The position numbers and the translations under genes were made by a program. 64,000 bases of DNA from Alphaproteobacteria bacterium (GTDB taxonomy: Bacteria > Myxococcota_A > UBA796 > GCA-2862545). Of the stretch, positions 17,410 through 25,772 are shown in pieces. Under the pieces are notes generated by a model that saw only the letters and a list, made by a program, of their open reading frames with translations, was not told the DNA's origin and did no database searches. The stretch spans positions 186,001-250,000 of the forward strand of contig JACKER010000009.1 of the NCBI GenBank assembly GCA_020632925.1, given 5' to 3'. Positions within the stretch are counted from its first letter, which is position 1. The number at the start of each line of letters is the position of its first letter.

Positions 17410-18355
17410 CCGCGTCGCACGCCTCCTCGGGCGTGAACCAGCGGACGTCCTTGATGCCCTCGCGCTCGGACGGCGAGAAGCGCCCGTCCATCGTCCCGCG
17501 CGGCTGCAACAGGTACAGGAAGACCGTCTTGAGCCGCGGAAGCCCTCCGGGCGCGAGAAAGCCGTAGCGGACCAGCCCGACCAGCTGCTTCACCTCGAAG
17601 TCCACCTGCGGGATGCCCATCTCCTCCTGGACCTCACGCACGCCGGCCCACTCGGGCGGCTCGCCCGGCTCGAGCTTCCCCTTCGCCACCTCCCAGGTGA
17701 CCCCGGAGCGGCGCGTGACCCGGATCAGCGCCATGCGCGGCTGACCGTCGGGGCCGAGCACCACCGGGATCCCGCCGGCCGAGAGCTGCTCGGCGAAGTC
17801 GGGCCGCAGGTTCAGGACGTCGGGCAGGCTGATCTGGCGCGCGAACCACAGGCCGCGGCGGTTGCGCTGGAGCGGGAGCTTGCGGCGACGCTGGCGCGCG
17901 GTGTCGACGAACAGGACCCGCGGCTCGGACGCGCCTCCTCCCCTGCCCTCGGCCGCCATGCGGTGCGCCGCTCGCCAGGCCTGGGTCTCGTCGTCCGAGA
18001 GGAACACGGGCCGCGCGCCCCCGGACACCCGGACGACACCCTCGGAGAGGTAGGTCCGGACCTGCTCCTCGGTGCACGCGTGGTACAGGATGTCGGGCGG
18101 ACCGCCGCCCGCGTTGTTCGGACGTCCGCGGCGCAGGCGGACGCTGTCGCGCTGCACCTCGAACCGCTTGCCCCGCGACGCCGCCTGTCGGACGTGATCC
18201 GCGGTCACGACGAGGCCGAGCTGCTCTCCGATGCGCGCGGCAGCCTCCTCGAGGGAGAGCTGGCGAGGACCACCGTCGGAAGGTCCGTTCACGTCGTCCG
18301 TCCGGAGCAGTCGTCCCAGCGCGCTGGCGACGCGATCGAGCTCCGTGTCCGACAC
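17330..18355 (-). CDS. KptA-like / NUDIX fusion protein
   Basis: A 341-residue two-domain protein. Residues 1-190 look like the tRNA 2'-phosphotransferase (Tpt1/KptA) fold: GKRFEVQRDSVRLRRGRP (62-79), ILYHACTEEQVRTYLSEGV (89-107), RPVFLSDDETQ (115-125), RVLFVDT and RGLWFARQISLPDVL. The family's LRH is LRT here (residue 19), so one catalytic His is missing. Residues 200-341 are a NUDIX hydrolase with a complete box, G226 to I248 (RE...EE at 240-245). KptA makes ADP-ribose cyclic phosphate from NAD+, and many NUDIX enzymes cleave ADP-ribose compounds, so a linked NAD/ADP-ribose reaction is plausible but inferred. GTG 18355 (GGAGG five bases upstream) is preferred over GTG 18361. Confidence 0.75.
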   Translation of the reverse strand: MSDTELDRVASALGRLLRTDDVNGPSDGGPRQLSLEEAAARIGEQLGLVVTADHVRQAASRGKRFEVQRDSVRLRRGRPNNAGGGPPDILYHACTEEQVRTYLSEGVVRVSGGARPVFLSDDETQAWRAAHRMAAEGRGGGASEPRVLFVDTARQRRRKLPLQRNRRGLWFARQISLPDVLNLRPDFAEQLSAGGIPVVLGPDGQPRMALIRVTRRSGVTWEVAKGKLEPGEPPEWAGVREVQEEMGIPQVDFEVKQLVGLVRYGFLAPGGLPRLKTVFLYLLQPRGTMDGRFSPSEREGIKDVRWFTPEEACDAVTHSSLRPLMRRARRLAADLDLRAAG

Positions 18356-18425
18356 GCCCACCTCCGCTCATCATCCTAACCGAGGAGGGTCGCCGACGGT
18401 GTAGAATGGCGCGCTCGGAGGTTCC

Positions 18426-19487
18426 TTGGACGTGTACCTGCGGGGCTCGAGCCCCGGCGCCACGACAGCGGGGATCATGCTGCTCACCCGCGCACGTCAG
18501 CTCGGCTATCGGCTGACCGTGTCGGTGATCGGAGACCCGGACGACATCCTCCCCATCCCTGGACCGGCCGTCTGCTACGCACCGGTGCTGGCCTCGTGCG
18601 GCGTCGGGCGGGAAGCGGGCTCTGGCGCCACCGTGGTCGTCCCCGGACCACCGGGCAAGCCGGTCATGGTCACGGTCCATCCGCACGGGGAGTCGGGCTG
18701 GTTCTACGTCGACCGCTCGGGCATCGGGCACCACGCCGCCACCCAGGCCTTCGTGCGCCTCTCGCGCGACCCCCGGCCCATGGCGCGGGAGCTCGCGAGG
18801 GAGCTGCGACGAGCGATGGAGGGGCTCGGCCTGTCCACGGATCCGGCGGTCCTGGACGTGCTCTTCGGCGCCGACGTCCCACCCCTGACGCGGCTGGCGG
18901 TGGGCTTGCGGGCCGGGCGGGCGATGGCGGGTGGCCGCGGCGAGCCGATCACGCGGTTCACGATCGGGATCGCCGACCAGGAGCCGCTGGCCGTTCCGTA
19001 CCAGGAGGCCGTCCACCGCGCGATGCTGATGGACCCGGGGACGCTCCAGTGGATCCTCGACTCGCTCTCGACCTCGATCCGCGACCGCGCCGAGGCCTTC
19101 GCGCAGATGGGAAGGGACCTCGCCCAGGAGGACGGTGGGCGCGAGCTCGTCCTGCTGTGGCACGTCGCGGAGCTCGCGTCGCAGCTCGTCCAGCTGCCGC
19201 CGAACTCCATCCTGCCGCCCCTCGGTGCGGCCGAGGACAGCGTGGCGACCGGGCTCAAGAGCGCGCTCGCGGCCGAGGGCGACGGCGACGCCAACCGCCA
19301 GCTGTCCCAGGTGTTCCAGTTCCTGGGGGGTCGCTACGTCGCGGACGCCGAGCACAGCTTCTTCGTGTGCCAGGAACCCGCGCCGCGCGAGCACATCGCC
19401 CGCTGGCAGTGGTTCTGCGGCCAGGTGCGTCAGGGCAAGAAGGTCGCCGACGCGATCTGGCCGCAGATCGTCGATCCTCCGTCGTAG
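18426..19487 (+). CDS. conserved hypothetical protein, 353 aa
   Basis: I do not recognise this protein. It has no signal peptide or membrane segments. The N-terminus (TTAGIMLLTRARQLGYRLTV, then IGDPDD) looks like a nucleotide- or dinucleotide-binding alpha/beta fold, and a stretch with HPHGESGW and GIGHHAATQAFVRL follows; the second half is mainly helical. The likely start is TTG 18426, four bases after GGAGG (18417-18421); GTG 18432 is the alternative. It is transcribed away from the KptA-NUDIX gene across 70 bases; a TAGAAT element at 18402-18407 could be its -10 box. Confidence 0.7.
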   Translation: MDVYLRGSSPGATTAGIMLLTRARQLGYRLTVSVIGDPDDILPIPGPAVCYAPVLASCGVGREAGSGATVVVPGPPGKPVMVTVHPHGESGWFYVDRSGIGHHAATQAFVRLSRDPRPMARELARELRRAMEGLGLSTDPAVLDVLFGADVPPLTRLAVGLRAGRAMAGGRGEPITRFTIGIADQEPLAVPYQEAVHRAMLMDPGTLQWILDSLSTSIRDRAEAFAQMGRDLAQEDGGRELVLLWHVAELASQLVQLPPNSILPPLGAAEDSVATGLKSALAAEGDGDANRQLSQVFQFLGGRYVADAEHSFFVCQEPAPREHIARWQWFCGQVRQGKKVADAIWPQIVDPPS

Positions 19488-19490
19488 GGC

Positions 19491-19859
19491 TCACGCCACC
19501 TGGATGCGGCGCGGTCCCAGCTCGGGCTTGCGCGGCAGCTCCAGCGTCAGCACGCCGTCCTGCAGGTCGGCGGTGATCGCCGTCGTGTCCACGGTGTCGG
19601 GCACGGTGAACGCGTGGCGCCAGCCCGTGGAACCCGTGGCGCGGCGACCCGACACGGTCAGCCTGCGGTTCTGCACCTGGAGCTCGAGCGCGTCCTTGCG
19701 CACGCCCGGGACGTCGATCACCAGGCGGAAGCCGTTGTCGGACTCGAGGACGTCCACCGCGGGCCGGTACCAGACCACGCGCTGATCGCGCGCGCGCTCG
19801 GTGGTGGTGGGGGTGACGACCTCGGACGTGGTGGCGACCTGGGTGTTCTCGTTGGTCAT
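19491..19859 (-). CDS. Hsp20-family small heat-shock protein, copy 1
   Basis: A 122-residue alpha-crystallin-type chaperone that holds unfolding proteins in an ATP-independent way. The crystallin domain covers about residues 28-115: RPAVDVLESDNGFRLVIDVP, VRKDALELQVQNRRLTVSGR and DGVLTLELPRKPE with the family's L-x-[LI] pattern. The N-terminal arm is short and polar. It lies 43 bases downstream of a second Hsp20 gene in the same direction, so the two are probably co-transcribed. It also converges with the unknown gene at 18426, leaving three bases between stops. Confidence 0.93.
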   Translation of the reverse strand: MTNENTQVATTSEVVTPTTTERARDQRVVWYRPAVDVLESDNGFRLVIDVPGVRKDALELQVQNRRLTVSGRRATGSTGWRHAFTVPDTVDTTAITADLQDGVLTLELPRKPELGPRRIQVA

Positions 19860-19902
19860 GGCGAAGTCTCCTGAAGTGGGATTCGATACAGAGGGAAAGG
19901 GA

Positions 19903-20325
19903 TCAGGCGCGGATCTCGATCTGGCGAGGGCGCTGCTCGGCCCGCTTGGGCAGGGTCAGCGTCAACACGCCGTCCGCGAGCTCGGCCGTGATGGCCTCGG
20001 CGTCGGCGGCCTGAGGCACGCGCCACGTCCGCGTCAGGTCCACCGCCCGCCGCTCCCGATGGACCAGCCGGGTCCCCTCGGGGAGCGCGTTGTCACGCGT
20101 CGCACGGAGGGTCAGCAGGCCATTCTCGACGGTGATGTTCACGTCCTCGCGCTGGAACCCGGGCAGGTCCACGGACACCAGCCACGCGTCCTCGCGATCC
20201 GCCACCACGTCGTCCTCGGCCTGCGCCCACGTCCGAAGCAGCCCATGGCCACCGTCCAGACCGTGCCTCGCCAGCATCCGGTCCACGGTTCGCGACAGGG
20301 TCTCCATCTCGTCGAACAGGGACAA
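19903..20325 (-). CDS. Hsp20-family small heat-shock protein, copy 2
   Basis: A second small heat-shock protein of 140 residues, upstream of the first. The crystallin domain includes EDAWLVSVDLPGFQREDVNI, ENGLLTLRATRD and DGVLTLTLPKRAEQRPRQIEI, and it has a longer N-terminal arm (SLFDEMETLSRTVDRML) than copy 1. The TTG at 20325 is chosen because AGGAGG stands five bases before it; an ATG-start reading to 20373 would run through a hairpin and the ribosome site. Two inverted repeats lie directly upstream, so this is probably the regulated first gene of a heat-shock pair. Confidence 0.92.
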   Translation of the reverse strand: MSLFDEMETLSRTVDRMLARHGLDGGHGLLRTWAQAEDDVVADREDAWLVSVDLPGFQREDVNITVENGLLTLRATRDNALPEGTRLVHRERRAVDLTRTWRVPQAADAEAITAELADGVLTLTLPKRAEQRPRQIEIRA

Positions 20326-20337
20326 ACCACACCTCCT

Positions 20338-20358
20338 GAACCAGAATGATCCTGGTTC
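20338..20358 (-). promoter_or_regulatory. inverted repeat directly upstream of hsp20 ribosome site
   Basis: In the transcribed direction GAACCAG and CTGGTTC pair as 7-base arms around a 7-base loop, and AGGAGG (20331-20336) follows after one base. The hairpin could be a repressor site or part of a heat-sensitive leader, although as drawn it does not itself cover the Shine-Dalgarno. Confidence 0.5.
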
Positions 20359-20377
20359 TTGCTTCCACATCATTGGG

Positions 20378-20393
20378 GGACGGCATGCCGTCC
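20378..20393. promoter_or_regulatory. perfect 16-base palindrome in hsp20 promoter region
   Basis: GGACGGCATGCCGTCC is a perfect palindrome 20 bases upstream of the first inverted repeat. On the hsp20 strand it is followed by CCCCCAATGATG, which loosely resembles a heat-shock sigma -10 element; that part is weak. Confidence 0.4.
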
Positions 20394-20467
20394 GCTCACG
20401 TCGAGAACAAAAGCACCGCGCGAGCGACCGTCAAGGGTGACCGACGTCGAAGGACGTCGAAGGCCCG

Positions 20468-21034
20468 TCAGTGCACGTGGGGAGCGACGGGGATCTCGTC
20501 GGGGACCCGCTCGCCGAAGCTCACCACCACGCCCGTGCGGCGCTGGGTGCTCCACCAGCGCCCCAGGCCCGCGGGCATCGCGTCGCCCGCCGCCGCCGAG
20601 GTGACCTGCTCGCCGTCGGGGAGCGGTCGGCCCTCCGCGTCGAGCACCATCTTCCAGAACCACCAGCGGCAGTCCGGCCACTCGAGGAACACGAGCGCCA
20701 CCGGCGAGCCCGCGCGATCGTTCGGTCCCCGGCGCGCGACGAAGCGCCCGACGACGCCGACCGCCTCGGCGCGATCGCCGTCCCGCGTCGACGCCGTCAG
20801 CCCGGAGAGGAACCCGTGGGTCCCCATCGGGGGAGGCTCACCGCCCGGATGCAGCGCGACCAGATCGACGTGCTCGCCGCGGACGACGATGGCGACGGGG
20901 CCCGCGCGGCCCTTCTCGACGGCGTCCCGCACCAGCGTCGAGAGCCAGGTCCCGAGGTGCTCGTCGTCGGTGGTGTCCGGGTCGACCGATCGCGGTCGGG
21001 GCGCGTGCTGGACCCGGATGCGGAGCGAGGCCAT
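20468..21034 (-). CDS. conserved hypothetical protein, 188 aa
   Basis: Unrecognised soluble protein. It begins with MASLRIRVQHAPRPRS and contains VAIVVRGEHVDLVALHPGG, VALVFLEWPDCRWWFWKM and a tryptophan-rich WWSTQRRTGVVVSFGERVP. There are no signals for export and no metal-site pattern. It is nine bases downstream of the methyltransferase gene on the same strand, so it is the last gene of the purD unit. A regulatory or enzyme-accessory role is only a guess. Confidence 0.65.
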   Translation of the reverse strand: MASLRIRVQHAPRPRSVDPDTTDDEHLGTWLSTLVRDAVEKGRAGPVAIVVRGEHVDLVALHPGGEPPPMGTHGFLSGLTASTRDGDRAEAVGVVGRFVARRGPNDRAGSPVALVFLEWPDCRWWFWKMVLDAEGRPLPDGEQVTSAAAGDAMPAGLGRWWSTQRRTGVVVSFGERVPDEIPVAPHVH

Positions 21035-21043
21035 CGCGCGTCC

Positions 21044-21742
21044 TTAACGCGACCCGCCGGGGCGGCCGGCACCGAAGCGGTCGTACCACCCGAGCACGAC
21101 CGGATCGGTCTCCGTGAGCGACCGGCGGACCGCGTCCCCTCCCGCGGAGGCCGAGAGGCGCAGGAGCGATCGACGCCGCCCCACGTCCACCCACTCGAGC
21201 AGCGCGCCGCCGCAGGCCACCACTTCCGCCTCCACCTCCGGCGCCCGCTCGATCGGCACGACGAGCGCCGCGGTGCCCGACGGACGGAGCGCGCCCAGCG
21301 ACACCCGCACCACGTCCGCGAGCGTCGCGCTGCCCTCGGTCCGCGCCGCGGCCTTGAAGGGGTCGGGGGACGAGGGTCCGTCCTCCGCACGGAAGTACGG
21401 CGGGTTGGCGACCACGAGATCCCAGCCCTCGCCCGCGACGAGATCCAGCAGGTCACGCCGCTCGAGCCGGACCCGACCCGCGACCTCGCTCGCCGCCAGC
21501 GTCCGCTCCCAGCCCTCCGCCCACTCCTGCCGCACGTCGACGCCGAGGACGTCGAGTCCCGTCGAGGCGAGCAGCAGCGCCACGATCCCCGAGCCGGTCC
21601 CCAGATCGAGGGCGGTGCGAGCCGGACCGCCGTCCAGCGCGAAGCCCGCCAGCCAGAAGGCGTCGGCGGCGTAGCGGAAGCCCCGCGCTGGCTGGGCGAC
21701 GACCACGCCCGGTGCCGGCCGATCGAGGCGCCAGTCGATCAA
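21044..21742 (-). CDS. TrmN6/YfiC-like N6-adenine methyltransferase
   Basis: A 232-residue class I SAM-dependent methyltransferase. The SAM motif is TALDLGTGSGIVALLLA and the catalytic block is DLVVANPPYFRAEDG, the NPPY that marks N6-adenine or N-type amino methylation. The start (GFRYAADAFWLAGFA) matches the YfiC/TrmN6 layout, where A37 of tRNA-Val is the substrate in E. coli. The length fits. The start overlaps the PurD stop by four bases (ATGA). A different RNA or protein target is possible. Confidence 0.82.
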   Translation of the reverse strand: MIDWRLDRPAPGVVVAQPARGFRYAADAFWLAGFALDGGPARTALDLGTGSGIVALLLASTGLDVLGVDVRQEWAEGWERTLAASEVAGRVRLERRDLLDLVAGEGWDLVVANPPYFRAEDGPSSPDPFKAAARTEGSATLADVVRVSLGALRPSGTAALVVPIERAPEVEAEVVACGGALLEWVDVGRRRSLLRLSASAGGDAVRRSLTETDPVVLGWYDRFGAGRPGGSR

Positions 21743-23004
21743 CGGGCTCCGCCGCCGATGTCGGTCCGGTGCTGCTCACCCTCGAAGGCCCAGGACGGCA
21801 GCGCAGCGTAGGCTCGGCACCGCGCTTCCTCGAGGTCCGCGCCGCGACCGGTGATCCCGAGCACGCGACCACCGGCCGTCACGAGCCGTCCCTGGGGATC
21901 GACCGCGGTCCCCGCGTGGAAGACGACCACCCCCTCGGGCTCCTCGCCCCGCGGGATCGGCACGCCCTTGCGCGGGGTCTCCGGGTACCCGGCGCTCGCG
22001 AGGACGACGCAGCAGGCCGACCCCTCGGCGAACACGGGCTCGCCGTTGGGCAGCATCCCGCGGGCCGCGCCGAGCAGCCAGGGAACGGGGTCGTCCTCCC
22101 ACAGCGCCATCAGCGCCTGGCACTCGGGATCGCCGAAGCGCACGTTGTACTCCAGCACGCGCGGGCCGTCCTCGGTGAGCATCAGGCCCGCGAAGAGCAC
22201 ACCGCGGAACGGCGTCCCCCGGCGGGCGAGCTCCTCGACGACGGGCTGGTGGAGCTGCTGCACCCAGGCGCCCGCCGTCTGTCGGTCCACCAGCGGACAG
22301 GGCGCGTACGCCCCCATCCCGCCCGTGTTGGGACCGCGCCCGCCGTCGAGCAGGGTCTTGTGGTCCTGCGCCGAGGGCAGCGCGATCGTGCGCTCCCCGT
22401 CCGACAACGCGAACAGGCTCACCTCGGGCCCCTCGAGCAGGTCCTCGAGGAGCACGCGCGCCGCGGCCTCACCGAACCGGGACATCGTGCGGAGCGCTTC
22501 GAGCGCCTCCTCCCCCTCGCGGCACACGACGACACCCTTGCCGGCGGCCAGGCCGTCCGCCTTGAGCACCACCCTGCCCCGCCGGCAGCGCTCCTCGGCC
22601 GCCAGCAGCTGGGCGGGATCGGTCGGATCGACCACGAGGGCGGTGGCGGTGGGCACCCCGGCGGCGCGCATGATCTCCTTGGCGAAGGCCTTGCTGGTCT
22701 CGAGGGCGGCCGCGGCCGCGCGCGGCCCGAAGCACGGGAAGCCCGCCTCCTCCACCGCGTCGGCCAGCCCGGCGGCGAGGGGCGCCTCGGGTCCGACGAC
22801 CACCAGATCCACCTCGTGCCGGCGTGCGACGGCGACGATCGCCTCGATCTCGGACGCGGGATCGACGTGGACCCGCTCCGGGAAGCCGGGGTTGGGGGTG
22901 GTCGCCACCAGGTGCGTCACGCTGGGCGAGCGGAGCAGGCGCCACACCAGCGCGTGCTCTCGGCCTCCGCCACCGACCACCATCACCCGGACCCGATCCT
23001 CCAC
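21739..23004 (-). CDS. purD: phosphoribosylamine-glycine ligase (PurD)
   Basis: A 421-residue ATP-grasp ligase that joins phosphoribosylamine and glycine in purine synthesis. Visible family features are VMVVGGGGREHALVWRLLRS at the N-terminus, TSKAFAKEIMRAAGVPTA, VLKADGLAAGKGV in the ATP-grasp lid, TGGMGAYAP and VLEYNVRFGDPECQ. The GTG at 23004 has GGGAGG four bases upstream; ATG 22983 is an alternative that still keeps the whole fold. It is in the same direction as purH, with the YwqK-like gene between them, so purine genes are loosely grouped. Confidence 0.96.
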   Translation of the reverse strand: MEDRVRVMVVGGGGREHALVWRLLRSPSVTHLVATTPNPGFPERVHVDPASEIEAIVAVARRHEVDLVVVGPEAPLAAGLADAVEEAGFPCFGPRAAAAALETSKAFAKEIMRAAGVPTATALVVDPTDPAQLLAAEERCRRGRVVLKADGLAAGKGVVVCREGEEALEALRTMSRFGEAAARVLLEDLLEGPEVSLFALSDGERTIALPSAQDHKTLLDGGRGPNTGGMGAYAPCPLVDRQTAGAWVQQLHQPVVEELARRGTPFRGVLFAGLMLTEDGPRVLEYNVRFGDPECQALMALWEDDPVPWLLGAARGMLPNGEPVFAEGSACCVVLASAGYPETPRKGVPIPRGEEPEGVVVFHAGTAVDPQGRLVTAGGRVLGITGRGADLEEARCRAYAALPSWAFEGEQHRTDIGGGAR

Positions 23005-23035
23005 GTCGCCTCCCGCGGCGACAGGTATCGCGTCG

Positions 23036-23620
23036 TCAGGCGACGTTGGAGTAGTCGGCGTCCCAACACAGGCGCTCGGCGGTGCTCACGGCGGGATCGG
23101 GCTCGTCGACACGCACGGTGCGGCGCATCTCGGACGGGAGCGCCTCGAGCAGATCGGGCACCCACGGGCCCTGGTAGAGGACGGACCCGTCCGGATGCCA
23201 GGCGGTCCAGCGGCCGACGGGCTGACCGTGATGGAAGGCACCCTCGGCGCGACGCTGCCCGTTCGGCCACCAACGACACCAGGCGCGGTGCGGGCGGCCG
23301 TCGATCCACTCGCCCTCCTCCGCCATGCGGCCGTTGGGGTGGAAGCGAGCGAACGGGCCGTGCAGCGCACCCCAGGCCATCTGGACCTCGACCTTCAGCT
23401 CGCCGTCGGGGAACCAGCGCGTCAGCGGGCCGTGGACGTGGCCCTCGACCCAGTGGCACTCCTCCTCGAGCTGGCCGTTGTCGTACCACTTGCGCCACAG
23501 GCCGTGGCGGCGGCCGGCGACCCAGGTACCCTCTTCCTTCTTCACGCCGTTGTCGTGCAGACGGGTGAAGCGGCCCTCGGCCTGGGGGGCGGTGCGGCGG
23601 GTGAAGAAGGGGAACGGCAT
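23036..23620 (-). CDS. YwqK/MORN-like repeat protein
   Basis: A 194-residue protein made of about six repeats of roughly 23 residues with W-x(2)-[NGD]G and G-x-W patterns, for example KWYDNGQLEEECHWVEGHVH and RFHPNGRMAEEGEWIDGRPH. This is the MORN/YwqK repeat style, which forms extended beta-hairpin ladders. In Bacillus YwqK is described as an antitoxin; nothing here looks like a matching toxin, and in this kind of genome such proteins are common and uncharacterised. No signal peptide. It lies between purH and purD. Confidence 0.75.
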   Translation of the reverse strand: MPFPFFTRRTAPQAEGRFTRLHDNGVKKEEGTWVAGRRHGLWRKWYDNGQLEEECHWVEGHVHGPLTRWFPDGELKVEVQMAWGALHGPFARFHPNGRMAEEGEWIDGRPHRAWCRWWPNGQRRAEGAFHHGQPVGRWTAWHPDGSVLYQGPWVPDLLEALPSEMRRTVRVDEPDPAVSTAERLCWDADYSNVA

Positions 23621-23710
23621 CGAGCTCTCCGGGTCTCTGATCCATTGACCCGTCGAGCCGCCCTCCTGTTCGCCACGCCTCGCACCCGCTCGTCACGCGA
23701 GGTCACGCGA

Positions 23711-25258
23711 TCAGTGACGGAAGTGACGGACCCCGGTGAAGACCATCGCGATGCCCGCAGCGTCGGCGGCGGCGATCACCTCCTCGTCGCGGATCGAGCC
23801 GCCGGGCTGGATCACGGCCCTCACGCCGGCCTCGGCCGCCACCTGCAGGCCGTCGGCGAACGGGAAGAAGGCGTCGGAAGCCAGCACCGAGCCGGGCACC
23901 GGTCGCGTCGCCTTGCTCACCGCGAGCCGTACGGAGTCCACGCGGCTCATCTGGCCCGCGCCCACGCCGTTGCTGACGGCACCCTCCTCCGTGGCGGTCG
24001 CCAGCGTGATCGCGTTCGACTTCACCGACCGACACGTGGCCCAGGCGAAGCGCAGCGCGCGCTCCTCGGCCTCGGTCGGGGCACGCTTCGTCACCACCTT
24101 CAGCTCGACCGGCGCGGCGATGTCCCAGTCCTGGACGAGCCAGCCCCCCATCACCCGCTTCGCGTCGCGCCCCGCGGGCCGACCCTGGCCGAAGTCCGCC
24201 GGCAGCTCGATCACGCGCAGGTTCTCGCGCGTCGCCAGGCGCTCCAGGGCGTCCGCGGTGAAACCGGGAGCGGCGACGACCTCGAAGAACGTCTTGCTGC
24301 GCTTGATCGCGGCGACGGTGTCGCCGTCCACGGGGCGGTTGAAGGCCACGATCCCGCCGTAGGCGCTGACGGGATCCGCGGACAGCGCGTCCAGGAAGGC
24401 CTGGGTCGGGCCGTGCGCCACCGCCGAACCACAGGGGTTGGCGTGCTTGATGACGACGGCCGCGGGGGGCTCGTGCTCGAACACGGCGCGCACGGCGCCG
24501 TCGAGGTCCGCGAGGTTGTTGTACGACAGCTCCTTGCCCTGGTGCTGCCGCATGCGCGCCAGGCTTCGCGGGGTCGGATCGCCGTCGCCGTAGAAGGCGG
24601 CCGACTGGTGCGGGTTCTCGCCATACCGCAGCGACTGGATCCGGGTCAGCGGGAGCGCCGTCTCCGCGGGCAGCTCGTGGTCGAGCCCCGCCTCGCGCGC
24701 GAACCAGGAGGAGATGGTGGCGTCGTACCGCGCGGTGTGGCGGAAGGCGGCCAGCGCGAGCTCCCGGCGCAGCGACAGCGGAACCTCGCCGGCGCGGATC
24801 GCCTCCCCCACCCGCGCGTAGTCGGAGGGCGAGGTCACGATCGTGACGGAGGCGTGGTTCTTCGCGGCCGAGCGGACCATCGAGGGCCCCCCGATGTCGA
24901 TGTTCTCGATCACCTCGTCCCACGGCGCACCCGAGGCCGCGGTCGCCTCGAACGGGTACAGGTTGACCACGACCACGTCGATCCACTCGATGCCGTGCTC
25001 CTGCGCCTCCTGCGCGTGCGCGTCCCGCAGCCCGAGGATCCCGCCGTGGATGCGGGGATGGAGCGTCTTGACGCGGCCGTCCATCATCTCGGGTGCGCCG
25101 GTGAACGCGCTCACGTCGACCACCTCGAGCCCACCGTCGCGCAGGGCGCGAGCGGTGCCGCCCGTGGAGAGCAGGGTGTGGCCGGCCTCGGCGAGCACGC
25201 GCGCGAAGGGCAGCAGATCGGTCTTGTCGGAGACGGAGAGCAGGGCGTTGCGTCGCAT
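23711..25258 (-). CDS. purH: bifunctional AICAR transformylase / IMP cyclohydrolase (PurH)
   Basis: A 515-residue enzyme for the last two steps to IMP. The N-terminal MGS-like cyclohydrolase domain (about 1-145) starts MRRNALLSVSDKTDLLPFAR and has STGGTARALRDGGLEV and VKTLHPRIHGGIL. The transformylase part (about 200-515) has LRYGENPHQSAAFYG, the catalytic KHANPCG, SAYGGIVAFNR and AFFPFADGL. Length is standard. ATG 25258 is the start; no strong ribosome site is visible. Together with purD nearby, part of a purine-gene group. Confidence 0.97.
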   Translation of the reverse strand: MRRNALLSVSDKTDLLPFARVLAEAGHTLLSTGGTARALRDGGLEVVDVSAFTGAPEMMDGRVKTLHPRIHGGILGLRDAHAQEAQEHGIEWIDVVVVNLYPFEATAASGAPWDEVIENIDIGGPSMVRSAAKNHASVTIVTSPSDYARVGEAIRAGEVPLSLRRELALAAFRHTARYDATISSWFAREAGLDHELPAETALPLTRIQSLRYGENPHQSAAFYGDGDPTPRSLARMRQHQGKELSYNNLADLDGAVRAVFEHEPPAAVVIKHANPCGSAVAHGPTQAFLDALSADPVSAYGGIVAFNRPVDGDTVAAIKRSKTFFEVVAAPGFTADALERLATRENLRVIELPADFGQGRPAGRDAKRVMGGWLVQDWDIAAPVELKVVTKRAPTEAEERALRFAWATCRSVKSNAITLATATEEGAVSNGVGAGQMSRVDSVRLAVSKATRPVPGSVLASDAFFPFADGLQVAAEAGVRAVIQPGGSIRDEEVIAAADAAGIAMVFTGVRHFRH

Positions 25259-25284
25259 GCGACCGACTATGACGAGGTCGCCGG

Positions 25285-25755
25285 TCAGTCGAGCGACCGC
25301 CAGTGCAGCACGACGACGCGCTGGGGCCCCTCGACGTACCCCTCGACCAGCACCCACTCCCCGGCCTTGGAGCGCAGGCGCTCCGCCGCGCGGGCGTCCA
25401 CGTAGACGAACATGCCCGAGCCGAGGTCCTGGATGCCGACCTGCGATCCGAGCACCTGGACCGGCCCGTACCAGACCGGCAGGCCGCGAGGTCCCTCGAT
25501 CACGCGCCACTGGCCGACGCGGAGCCGACCGAGCGTCTTCGTGCCGTCGAGCTCCACGAGGTGCCCGTCGAGGTACCGGAGCCGCTCGGCCTCACCGAGG
25601 AGCAGCAGCCGGTCCCGGCCGTCGACCGACACGAGCCGCACGGGGCCTTCCTCCACCACCTCGACGACCCCCACGCGATGGAGGGCGCACCCGGCGAGGA
25701 TCGGCAACAGGAGCAGCATGGCGTCGAGGTCCGTTGACGTGGGAGGCCTCGTCAC
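25285..25755 (-). CDS. predicted lipoprotein, 156 aa
   Basis: Unknown protein with a lipobox LLPILAGC, so probably membrane-anchored outside the cytoplasm. The mature part (VRLVSVDGRDRLLLLGEAER, GQWRVIEGPRGLPVWYGPVQ and EWVLVEGYVEGPQRVVVLHW) is beta-rich, in the style of OB-fold-like small domains. GTG 25755 gives a usual signal length; ATG 25719 would leave only ten residues before the Cys. It lies 26 bases upstream of purH on the same strand and diverges from the pseudokinase gene. Confidence 0.65.
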   Translation of the reverse strand: MTRPPTSTDLDAMLLLLPILAGCALHRVGVVEVVEEGPVRLVSVDGRDRLLLLGEAERLRYLDGHLVELDGTKTLGRLRVGQWRVIEGPRGLPVWYGPVQVLGSQVGIQDLGSGMFVYVDARAAERLRSKAGEWVLVEGYVEGPQRVVVLHWRSLD

Positions 25756-25772
25756 CTAACGTGATGACCTTC

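Noticed and set aside
23036..23620. A toxin-antitoxin pair involving the YwqK-like protein
   Set aside because: No candidate toxin lies next to it; neighbours are purine genes.
21851..25405. A + strand frame of about 1180 residues opposite purD and purH
   Set aside because: It overlaps two well-conserved enzymes and has no protein-like motifs; it is a shadow of high GC.
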